From Kineococcus terrestris (GTDB taxonomy: Bacteria > Actinomycetota > Actinomycetes > Actinomycetales > Kineococcaceae): DNA of 64,000 bases. Every line of letters begins with the position of its first letter. The first letter of the stretch is position 1. Positions 8,597 through 16,863 of this stretch are shown here, piece after piece. Position numbers and translations under genes: made by a program. The stretch lies in NCBI RefSeq assembly GCF_041020765.1, contig NZ_JBEUEJ010000002.1, one strand, 5' to 3'. The notes under the pieces are model-generated. The model ran no database searches and was not told the DNA's origin. It saw nothing but the letters and a program-made list of their open reading frames with translations.

Positions 8597-9745
8597 GAGC
8601 GCCCTCCTCCGTCCCCTCCAGCGTCTGCAGCTGCTCGTTCACGCGCTTGGCCCGCCGCGCCCGGCGCGGGGGCAGCACGCCCTGCGGCCGGAAGTTGGCC
8701 AGCAGCAGCAGGAGCAGCCCGAACACGAGCACCCGGAACTCCGCGAACTCGCGGAAGCGCTCGGGCAGGTAGGCGACCACCGCCGCCCCGACCAGCACGC
8801 CCCACCGGTTGCCCTGACCGCCCACGACCACGGCCGCGAGGAAGAGGATGGACAGCTGGATGATGAACGTCTCGGGGTTGATGGCCCCCTGCCGCGAGGC
8901 GAACAGCCCGCCCGACAGGCCCCCGATGAAGGCGCCCATCGCGAACGCGAGCAGCTTGAAGCGGAACGTGGGCACGCCGTTGAGCTCGGCGGCCTCCTCG
9001 TCCTCGCGGGTGGCCTCCCACGCGCGACCCACCCGGCTGTCCTGCAGCAGCACGTCACCGATGAGCACGAGGATGATGACCGTCAGCGCCAGCCAGTAGT
9101 ACGGGATGCCGTCCAGCAGGCCGAACTCCAGGAACGTCGACGTGTTCCCGAAGTCGACGTAGGACACCCACCCGTCCCACTGCAGCTGCGGCACCTCGAA
9201 CAGCGCGATGCTCGGCGGGCGCGGGATGCCGGTGAAGCCCCGGGCCTGGTTGAGGAACTCGGAGTTCAGCGCCACCAGGCGGATGATCTCGCCGAAGCCC
9301 AGCGTCACGATGGCCAGGTAGTCCCCGCGCACCCGCAGCGTCGGCCAGCCCAGCAGCAGCCCGGAGGCCGTGGACACGGTCACCGCCAGCACGAGCAGCA
9401 CGACGAACGGCACGCGGCCGGACATCGTGCCGACGACGGCCACCGTGTAGGCGCCCACGGCGAAGAAGCCGACGTAGCCGAGGTCGAGCAGGCCGGCGTA
9501 GCCCAGGACGATGTTCAGGCCCAGCGCGACCAGCCCGTAGGCGGCCACCAGGAACATGACGGAGCCGAAGTCGGAGTCCGGCGTCGACAGCAGCGGCGGG
9601 TTCAGCAGCGGCAGCGCGTAGAAGAGCAGCGCCAGCGCCACCCACAGCACCACCTTCACGGGCCGCGGCAGCGCGCTCCAGCGCTCGCCGAGACCTCGCC
9701 GGGCGCCGGCGGTGCGCCCCGCGGGCGCGGACTGGGAGGTGGTGC

Positions 9746-9749
<4 letters not shown>
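8589..9749 (-). CDS. livM: Branched-chain amino-acid ABC transporter permease LivM
   Basis: A 386-aa inner-membrane permease with about nine predicted hydrophobic segments. The family landmark near LGLNIVLGYAGLLDLGYVGFFAVGAY and the coupling-helix stretch DSRVGRAWEATREDEEAAELNGV are both visible in shorter form, as is the GGQGNRWG loop. A hydrophilic 30-residue N-terminus precedes the first membrane span. ATG at 9749 overlaps the livH stop (ATGA). Confidence 0.95.
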
Positions 9750-10729
<980 letters not shown>

Positions 10730-10830
10730 GGGACCGCCGGGGGTGCGGGGGCCGCGGTCCCCGCCGCGGGCGGGGCACCGGGACCCGGTGGAGGTGGGCT
10801 GCGGGGACAGCGGGGGTTCCGGACGTGGTG

Positions 10831-10863
10831 CGGGGCCGGGGCGCGCTCGGCGCCCCGGCCCCG
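10831..10863 (-). terminator. Partial terminator/stability hairpin between binding-protein gene and livH
   Basis: A perfect 13-bp inverted repeat (10831-10843 with 10851-10863) extended by one more C-G pair, loop 5 nt, starting 10 bp after the stop codon of the substrate-binding protein gene. Genes for the membrane and ATPase subunits follow on the same strand. Such hairpins in ABC operons typically let more binding protein than permease be made; that role is inferred here. Confidence 0.75.
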
Positions 10864-10872
10864 GACCGGTCC

Positions 10873-12045
10873 TCAGGAGGTGGGGATCTCCTGGTCCGCG
10901 ACGATCGCTCCGTCGGTGACCTTGTAGCTCCACACGACGACGTCGGCGGGCTCGCCCTGCTCGTCGAAGGACAGCTGCTTGGTCACACCGGGCGCGTCGT
11001 AGGAGCGCACGAACTCCAGCAGCGACTCGCGGTCGTAGTTCCCCTCGGCGATGCCGTCGAGCAGGATCGTCGCGGCGTCGTAGCCCTCGGCGGAGTACGT
11101 GGCCGGGGCGGTGCCGAACTCGGCCTCGTAGTCGGCCGCGAAGGTGCCCTCGGCCTCCTCCGGCGGCAGGCACGGGCAGGTGATGATGGCGCCCTCGGCG
11201 TTCGCGGCGCCGGCGGCGTCGATGAGGCCGTCGTCCTTGGCGCCGTCGTCGGTGACGAACGGGGTCTGCAGGCCGCCCTCGCGCATCTGGCGCAGCATCA
11301 GGCCGGCCTCGGGGTAGTACCCGCCGAAGAACACCGCGTCCGGGTTCGCCGCGCGGATCGCCGCCACGGTGGCGGAGAAGTCGGTCTGGCCGCTCTGCAC
11401 GGTGTCGTTGCCGGTGTTCGCCGCGCCCAGCTCCTCGCGGACGATGTCGGCCAGGCCCTTGCCGTACTCCGAGGCGTCGTCGACGACGAAGACGTTCTGC
11501 GCGCCCAGCACGTCGGTGATGTACGTGGCCGCGGCCGGGCCCTGCGAGGCGTCGTTGCCCAGCACGCGGAAGAACGTCGACCAGCCGTTCTCGGCCAGCG
11601 CGGGGTTCGTCGCCGAGGGGGTGATCGCCACGAGGCCGGCCTCGTCGAAGATCGGGTCGGCGACGCGGGACTCGCCGGAGAAGGCGGGGCCGACGACGCC
11701 GAGGACGGCCTCGTCGCCGACGGCCTGGGTCGCCAGACCGGTCGCCTGCTCGGGCAGGCCCTGGGAGTCGTAGTCGGTGACGGTGACCTGGCAGGCCCCG
11801 TCCTCGGCGTTGTGCTGGTCGACGGCCAGCTGGACGCCGTTCTTGATGTTGACGCCGAGGTTGGCGTTCGGGCCCGTCAGGGCGCCGAAGAAGCCGATGC
11901 TCACGCCGTCGGGGCACTCCCCGGTGGCACCGCCGCCGGCGGCCTCCGTGCCGCCCTCGGTACCGGTTCCGGTGGTGCCGCCGCAGGCGGTCAGGAGCAG
12001 GGCGGCCGCCGCGACGGGGGTCGCGAGCTTGACGATGGAGCGCAC
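10873..12045 (-). CDS. livK: Branched-chain amino-acid ABC transporter substrate-binding lipoprotein
   Basis: A 390-aa extracytoplasmic binding protein (periplasmic binding protein type I fold, Leu/Ile/Val-BP family). The signal peptide ends in the lipobox LLLTACGG, so the mature protein is a lipoprotein anchored at Cys; a Gly/Thr-rich linker follows. Family sequence includes GFFGALTGPNANLGVNIKNG, GDEAVLGVVGPAFSGESRV, ITPSATNPALAENG, and GAANTGNDTVQSGQTDFSA. GTG at 12045 is chosen over ATG 12072 because AGGAGG sits 8 nt before it and the signal peptide then starts MRSIVKLATPV. First gene of the liv operon; the exact ligand within the branched-chain class is not certain. Confidence 0.93.
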   Translation of the reverse strand: MRSIVKLATPVAAAALLLTACGGTTGTGTEGGTEAAGGGATGECPDGVSIGFFGALTGPNANLGVNIKNGVQLAVDQHNAEDGACQVTVTDYDSQGLPEQATGLATQAVGDEAVLGVVGPAFSGESRVADPIFDEAGLVAITPSATNPALAENGWSTFFRVLGNDASQGPAAATYITDVLGAQNVFVVDDASEYGKGLADIVREELGAANTGNDTVQSGQTDFSATVAAIRAANPDAVFFGGYYPEAGLMLRQMREGGLQTPFVTDDGAKDDGLIDAAGAANAEGAIITCPCLPPEEAEGTFAADYEAEFGTAPATYSAEGYDAATILLDGIAEGNYDRESLLEFVRSYDAPGVTKQLSFDEQGEPADVVVWSYKVTDGAIVADQEIPTS

Positions 12046-12211
12046 GGGCGAGTCCTCCTGGTGGTGTCGCACGGACGCGCGAGCGCACGTCCCCGTCCGC
12101 CCCTGCGCGCCGGGGCGGGACCGGGGGAACAGTAGAGGAGGGGCGGCCGTCGAGGAGGTGAACCGTGGAGGTTGTTCACCGGTCTGTTACACAGATCGAC
12201 CAGCGGTCGCC

Positions 12212-12242
12212 CGTGCGGGTGGTCGTTCCGACCACCCGCACG
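12212..12242. terminator. Hairpin in the gap between ANTAR regulator and livK (proximal to livK)
   Basis: A perfect 14-bp stem (12212-12225 with 12229-12242) with a 3-nt loop. It is the second of two tandem hairpins encountered by transcription leaving the ANTAR regulator gene, and it lies about 165 bp upstream of the livK start. Confidence 0.65.
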
Positions 12243-12273
12243 CCGTCGGCGACGCTGCGTGCCGGGACGTGCG

Positions 12274-12305
12274 CGCACCCGCGGACGTCCTCGTCCGCGG
12301 GTGCG
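12274..12305. terminator. Hairpin after ANTAR regulator gene
   Basis: A perfect 14-bp stem (12274-12287 with 12292-12305) with a 4-nt loop, 28 bp beyond the stop codon of the regulator gene. Probable intrinsic-type terminator without a U tract. Confidence 0.75.
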
Positions 12306-12333
12306 GTGCGGTGTGTCGCGCGCCCGGCCGGGC

Positions 12334-12951
12334 TCAGGAGCGGTCGTCGCCGGCGCTGATGACGGTGGTGGCGACCTCGCGCATCGTCAGGCGCTTGTCC
12401 ATCGAGGTCTTCTGGATCCAGCGGAACGCCTCGGGCTCGGTCATCCCGAACTGCGTCTGCAGCTTCGACTTGGCGCGGTCGACGAGCTTGCGGGTCTCGA
12501 AGCGGTCGGCGAGGTCGGCGACCTCGTCCTCCAGCGCCATGATCTGCTGGTGCCGGCTCACGGCGATCTCCACCGCGGGCAGCAGGTCGGCGGACGTGAA
12601 CGGCTTGACGACGTAGGCCATCGCCCCGGCGTCGCGCGCCCGCTCCACCAGCTCGGCCTGGGAGAACGCCGTCAGCAGCACGACGGGCGCGATGCGGGCG
12701 CGCACGATGCGCTCGGCGGCCGAGATGCCGTCCAGCACCGGCATCTTGATGTCCATGACGACCAGGTCGGGCTTGTGCTCCTCGGCCAGCGCGACGGCCT
12801 GCTCGCCGTCGCCGGCCTCGCCGACCACGTCGTACCCCGCCTCGCGCAGCATCTCCACGATGTCGAGGCGGATGATCGCCTCGTCCTCCGCCACGACCAC
12901 GCGGCGGGTGGTCGTGGGGGCGCTGGCGGCGGTGTCGGCAGTGTTCGTCAC
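12334..12951 (-). CDS. pdtaR: ANTAR-domain response regulator (PdtaR-like)
   Basis: A 205-aa response regulator with an N-terminal receiver domain (VVVAEDEAIIRLDIVEML, phospho-acceptor Asp in LVVMDIKMP, Thr in VVLLTAFSQ, Lys in AYVVKPF) and a C-terminal ANTAR RNA-binding domain (RFETRKLVDRAKSKLQTQFG, EAFRWIQKTSMDKRLTMREVA). ANTAR proteins bind paired mRNA hairpins to prevent transcription termination; the mycobacterial homologue Rv1626 responds to kinase PdtaS. No kinase gene is adjacent. GTG at 12951 is chosen because TAGGAT (12959-12964) lies 7 nt before it, giving a leaderless start; ATG at 12960 would overlap that box and add three residues. Confidence 0.93.
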   Translation of the reverse strand: MTNTADTAASAPTTTRRVVVAEDEAIIRLDIVEMLREAGYDVVGEAGDGEQAVALAEEHKPDLVVMDIKMPVLDGISAAERIVRARIAPVVLLTAFSQAELVERARDAGAMAYVVKPFTSADLLPAVEIAVSRHQQIMALEDEVADLADRFETRKLVDRAKSKLQTQFGMTEPEAFRWIQKTSMDKRLTMREVATTVISAGDDRS

Positions 12952-12958
12952 GGGCGTC

Positions 12959-12964
12959 ATCCTA
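12959..12964 (-). promoter_or_regulatory. -10 box setting a leaderless start for the ANTAR regulator
   Basis: TAGGAT on the minus strand followed by 7 nt and GTG at 12951. The same TANNNT-N6/7-RTG spacing is seen at ten genes in this window, which supports choosing the GTG over the ATG that overlaps the box. Confidence 0.55.
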
Positions 12965-13041
12965 GACGCCGCGCCCCGCCCGGCGGCGTCCCGTCCCACG
13001 GCCGGTGGGCACCCGCCCGGTTGCTAGGGTGACGCCGCCGC

Positions 13042-13115
13042 GCCCCGGTAGCCCAACCGGCAGAGGCAGTCGACTCAAACTCGATCCAGTGTGGGTTCGA
13101 ATCCCACCCGGGGCA
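13042..13115 (+). tRNA. tRNA-Leu (anticodon CAA), short variable loop
   Basis: A complete cloverleaf of 74 nt: acceptor stem 13042-13048 with 13108-13114 (7 bp), D-stem 13051-13053 with 13065-13067, anticodon stem 13069-13073 with 13081-13085, anticodon CAA at 13076-13078, a variable loop of only 5 nt (13086-13090), T-stem 13091-13095 with 13103-13107 and T-loop TTCGAAT, discriminator A at 13115. CCA is not encoded. CAA reads the leucine codon TTG. The short variable loop is unlike standard class II tRNA-Leu. A TAGGGT -10 box lies at 13025-13030. Confidence 0.9.
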
Positions 13116-13194
13116 CCCGTGCGCGAGGGGGGGGCGGGCCCCGGCGCCGGCCCCCCCACCCCCGCCCGGGCGCGCCGCACCCCGTAAGCCCCAG

Positions 13195-13294
<100 letters not shown>

Positions 13295-13309
13295 CGTCCG
13301 GGCCGCGCC

Positions 13310-14749
13310 TCAGGCGTAGGCCGAGGACACGCCCGCGGTCGCGTCGCCGATGCGGTGCACGCGCACGGCGTTGGTCGAGCCGACGATGCCCGGGGGGGCG
13401 CCGGCCACGATGACCACGAGGTCGCCGACCGCGCAGCGGCCCATCTCCTGCAGGCGGGCGTCGACGGCCTTGACCATCTCGTCGGTGGTGTTGATGAACG
13501 GCGCGTACTCCGGCTCCGTGCCCCAGCTGAGGGCCAGGCGGCGGCGCACCGCCTCCTCGGGGGTGAAGGCCAGCAGCGGGATGCCCGAGCGCAGGCGCGC
13601 CAGCCGGCGCGCCGAGTCGCCGCTCTGGGTGAACGTCACCAGCAGCTTCGCGTCCAGCTGCTTGCCGATCTCGGAGGCGGCCAGGGTGACGGCACCGCCC
13701 TTGGTGTGCGGGGTGGTGCCCAGCGGGGCGATCCGGTCGGCGCCGTGGGCCTCGGTGTTCTCGATGACGCGGGCCATCGTGCGCACGGCCTCGAACGGGA
13801 AGGCGCCCACGCTCGTCTCGCCGGACAGCATGAGGGCGTCCGCGCCGTCCAGGACCGCGTTGGCGCAGTCGGAGGCCTCCGCGCGGGTGGGCCGCGGGCT
13901 GGTGATCATCGACTCGAGCATCTGCGTGGCCACGATGACCGGCTTGGCCTGGCGGCGGGCCAGCTCGATGACGCGCTTCTGGACGAGGGGGACCTCCTCC
14001 AGCGGCAGCTCCACGCCCAGGTCGCCGCGGGCGACCATGATGCCGTCGAAGGCGGCCACGATCTCGCGCAGGTTGTCCACCGCCTGCGGCTTCTCGATCT
14101 TGGCGATGATCGGGACGGTGACGCCCTCCTCCGCCATGATCCGGTGCACGTCCTCGGCGTCGGCGGCGCTGCGCACGAAGGACAGCGCCACCATGTCGAC
14201 GCCCAGGCGCAGGGCGAAGCGCAGGTCGTCGACGTCCTTGTCCGACAGCGCCGGCACGCTGACGGCCACGCCCGGCAGGTTGATGCCCTTGTTGTTCGAC
14301 ACCGGGCCGGGGACCGCGCAGCGGGTCACCACGCGCGGGCCGTCGACCTCGAGGACGTCGAGGCCGACCTTGCCGTCGTCGATGAGGATGCGGTCGCCGG
14401 GCGAGACGTCGCCGGGCAGGCCCTCGTAGGTCGTCGAGCACAGGTCCCTCGTGCCGAGGACGTCCTCCGTGGTGATGGTGAAGACGTCGCCGACCGCGAG
14501 GTCGTGGGGGCCGTCGGCGAACTTGCCGAGGCGGATCTTCGGGCCCTGCAGGTCGGCGAAGATGCCGACGGCGCGGCCCGAGGCCTCCGCGGCGGCCCGC
14601 ACGGTCTCGTACCGGGCCCGGTGCTCGTCCTGGGACCCGTGGCTGAGGTTCATCCGGGCGACGTCCATCCCGGCGTCCACCAGCGCCCGCACCCGCTCCT
14701 CGCCGTCCACGGCCGGCCCGAGCGTGCAGACGATCTTGGCTCTGCGCAT
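13310..14749 (-). CDS. pyk: Pyruvate kinase
   Basis: A 479-aa glycolytic enzyme converting phosphoenolpyruvate and ADP to pyruvate and ATP. Seen: MRRAKIVCTLGPAVDGEER at the N-terminus, ARMNLSHGS (substrate binding), IIAKIEKPQAVDNL with the catalytic Lys, MVARGDLGVELPLEEVP (Mg binding loop), PVIVATQMLESMI and DALMLSGETSVGAFP. Full family length with A, B and C domains. The start codon ATG 14749 follows TAGGCT (14756-14761) by 6 nt, so the mRNA is probably leaderless. Adjacent to glutamate synthase genes as in streptomycetes. Confidence 0.97.
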   Translation of the reverse strand: MRRAKIVCTLGPAVDGEERVRALVDAGMDVARMNLSHGSQDEHRARYETVRAAAEASGRAVGIFADLQGPKIRLGKFADGPHDLAVGDVFTITTEDVLGTRDLCSTTYEGLPGDVSPGDRILIDDGKVGLDVLEVDGPRVVTRCAVPGPVSNNKGINLPGVAVSVPALSDKDVDDLRFALRLGVDMVALSFVRSAADAEDVHRIMAEEGVTVPIIAKIEKPQAVDNLREIVAAFDGIMVARGDLGVELPLEEVPLVQKRVIELARRQAKPVIVATQMLESMITSPRPTRAEASDCANAVLDGADALMLSGETSVGAFPFEAVRTMARVIENTEAHGADRIAPLGTTPHTKGGAVTLAASEIGKQLDAKLLVTFTQSGDSARRLARLRSGIPLLAFTPEEAVRRRLALSWGTEPEYAPFINTTDEMVKAVDARLQEMGRCAVGDLVVIVAGAPPGIVGSTNAVRVHRIGDATAGVSSAYA

Positions 14750-14884
14750 GGTGCGAGCCTAGGGGGCGGCCGGTCGGCGCCGCGCACCGGGCGGCGCCAG
14801 CGGCTCGTGGGGAGGTCGTGCAGGTCCTCCGGCGCCCGGGGGACCTCGACGTGCGCCGGCGCCGGGAGCGGTCATGCTGGCGGC

Positions 14885-15316
14885 ATGGACGTGCTGGGCC
14901 GGAACGACGACCGCCTCGACCGCGCGCGCGGGCAGGACTCCCACGTGCGCGGCACCGCCGTGGACCTGGAGATCGACGAGCTCATCGAGGAGGGCATGGG
15001 CGAGCTCGACCACGAGTACGCCGTCTACGTGCGCCTGCACCCGGACGGCACCTGGTCCGCCGAGGACCTCGCGGGGCTGGTGCGCCAGCTGCAGGCCGCC
15101 CACCCGCGCGTGGAGGACGTCGAGGCCCCCGAGCACGACGTGGTCATCAGCGTCGACGGCGACGGCCTGGACGCCGAGAGCGCCGCCCAGCGGGCGCTGG
15201 AGAAGGTCGCGGAGGCCGCCGCCGCGCGCGGGCTGCGCGGGCACGCCGCCGACGTGACGGTCATCAGCGACGCGGCCGTGTGGAGCTACGACCGCGAGCA
15301 GGTCGCCGCCTGGTGA
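14885..15316 (+). CDS. Hypothetical acidic protein
   Basis: I do not recognise a family for this 143-aa product. It is acidic, has no signal peptide, membrane segment or metal motif, and looks like an alpha/beta fold: two conserved-looking stretches are TAVDLEIDELIEEGMGEL (helical) and YAVYVRLHPDGTWSAEDLAG, followed by a strand DVVISVDGDG and a long Ala-rich helix. Codon use equals its neighbours, so it is likely real. ATG at 14885 is preceded by CATGCT with a 6-nt gap, a possible leaderless promoter. It stands divergent to pyk and converges on gltD through a long hairpin. Confidence 0.7.
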   Translation: MDVLGRNDDRLDRARGQDSHVRGTAVDLEIDELIEEGMGELDHEYAVYVRLHPDGTWSAEDLAGLVRQLQAAHPRVEDVEAPEHDVVISVDGDGLDAESAAQRALEKVAEAAAARGLRGHAADVTVISDAAVWSYDREQVAAW

Positions 15317-15342
15317 GCCGTGCCGGCCGAGCGCCCGCGGGC

Positions 15343-15390
15343 GCGCGAGAGGGGGCCTCCCGGGTCCGACCGGGAGGCCCCCTCTCGCGC
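15343..15390. terminator. Strong bidirectional terminator between hypothetical gene and gltD
   Basis: A perfect 21-bp inverted repeat (15343-15363 with 15370-15390), 6-nt loop, between two convergent genes ending at 15316 and 15403. The longest hairpin in the window. Confidence 0.88.
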
Positions 15391-15402
15391 GTGCAGCGCC
15401 GC

Positions 15403-16863
15403 TCAGACCGTCAGCGGCTTGGCGTCGGCGCGCACCGGCGCCGGCAGGGCCGTGTCCCCCATGAGGTACTCGTCCACGGCCGCGGCGCACGCCCGGCCCT
15501 CGGCGATGGCCCAGACGATGAGCGACTGCCCGCGGCCGGCGTCCCCGGCGACGAACACGCCCGGGGTGCTGGTGGCGTAGCCCGGGGTGCGCGCGAAGCG
15601 CGTGCGCTCGTCCTGCACCAGGCCGAGCTGCTGCACCAGCGGGCCGGCCTCGGGGCCGGAGAAGCCGATGGCCAGCAGCACCAGCTGCGCGGGCAGCTCC
15701 CGCTCGGTGCCCTCCACGGGCGTCCAGGTGCCGTCGACCTTGCGCACCTCGACGATCTGCAGGGCGCGCACGCGGCCGTGCTCGTCGCCCAGCAGCGCCT
15801 TGGTGCTGGCGGAGAACTCCCGGCGCCCGCCCTCCTCGTGCGAGGAGGAGACGGTGAACACCTTGGGCATCGTGGGCCACGGCTCGGCCTCGGCCCGCTC
15901 CCCCGGCGCCTGCGGGTAGATGTCCAGCTGCGTCACCGAGCGCGCGCCCTGGCGCAGCGAGGTGCCGTAGCAGTCGGAGCCGGTGTCGCCGCCGCCGATG
16001 ATGACCACGTCCAGGCCGTGGGCGTCGATGTAGTCCTGCGGGCGCTCCTCGCCCACCGCCACGCGGTTGGTCGGCGGCAGGAACTCCATCGCCTGGTGGA
16101 TCCCGGCCAGCTCGCGGCCGGGGACGTCCACCTCGCGCCACTGGGTGGCGCCCGTGGCGACCACGACGGCGTCGTAGCGCTCGCGCAGCTGCTCACCGGT
16201 GATGTCGGTGCCGATGTCGACGCCGGGGCGGAAGCGGGTGCCCTCGGCCTCCATCTGCGCCAGGCGGCGGTCCAGGACGGAGCGCTCCATCTTGAACTCG
16301 GGGATGCCGTAGCGCATCAGCCCGCCGATCTTGTCGTCGCGCTCGAAGACCGCGACGGTGTGACCGGCCCGGGTCAGCTGCTGCGCGGCCGCCAGCCCCG
16401 CGGGGCCGGAGCCGACGACGGCGACGGTCTTGCCCGTCAGCCGCTCCGGCGGGCGCGGCTCCAGCCAGCCGCGCTCGGCGGCCGTCTCGGCGATCATCAC
16501 CTCGACCTGCTTGATGGTCACCGGCGGCTGGTTGATGCCCAGCACGCAGGCCGACTCGCACGGGGCCGGGCACAGCTTGCCCGTGAACTCCGGGAAGTTG
16601 TTCGTCGCGTGCAGGCGCTCGGAGGCCTCGGCGAAGTCCCCGCGCGTGACCAGGTCGTTCCACTCGGGGATGAGGTTCCCCAGCGGGCAGGCGCTGTGGC
16701 AGAAGGGGATGCCGCAGTCCATGCAGCGGCCCGCCTGCCGGCGCAGCTGGTCGGTGTCCTGCTTCTCGTACACCTCGCGCCAGTCCATCAGGCGCAGCGG
16801 GACCGGCCGGCGCGGCGGCAGCTCGCGCTCGCGGACCCGCAGGAAACCCCGGGGATCAACCAT
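15403..16863 (-). CDS. gltD: Glutamate synthase [NADPH] small subunit
   Basis: A 486-aa FAD/iron-sulfur oxidoreductase that feeds NADPH electrons to GltB for glutamate synthesis from glutamine and 2-oxoglutarate. The N-terminus has the 4Fe-4S cysteine sets CMDCGIPFCHSACPLGN and CPAPCESACVLG; the FAD-binding GSGPAGLAAAQQL and the NADPH-binding GGGDTGSDC follow, with GVFVAGDAGRGQSLIVWAI at the C-terminal FAD site. It starts at ATG 16863, overlapping the 3' end of gltB by 8 bp, so the subunits are translated in tandem. Confidence 0.97.
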   Translation of the reverse strand: MVDPRGFLRVRERELPPRRPVPLRLMDWREVYEKQDTDQLRRQAGRCMDCGIPFCHSACPLGNLIPEWNDLVTRGDFAEASERLHATNNFPEFTGKLCPAPCESACVLGINQPPVTIKQVEVMIAETAAERGWLEPRPPERLTGKTVAVVGSGPAGLAAAQQLTRAGHTVAVFERDDKIGGLMRYGIPEFKMERSVLDRRLAQMEAEGTRFRPGVDIGTDITGEQLRERYDAVVVATGATQWREVDVPGRELAGIHQAMEFLPPTNRVAVGEERPQDYIDAHGLDVVIIGGGDTGSDCYGTSLRQGARSVTQLDIYPQAPGERAEAEPWPTMPKVFTVSSSHEEGGRREFSASTKALLGDEHGRVRALQIVEVRKVDGTWTPVEGTERELPAQLVLLAIGFSGPEAGPLVQQLGLVQDERTRFARTPGYATSTPGVFVAGDAGRGQSLIVWAIAEGRACAAAVDEYLMGDTALPAPVRADAKPLTV

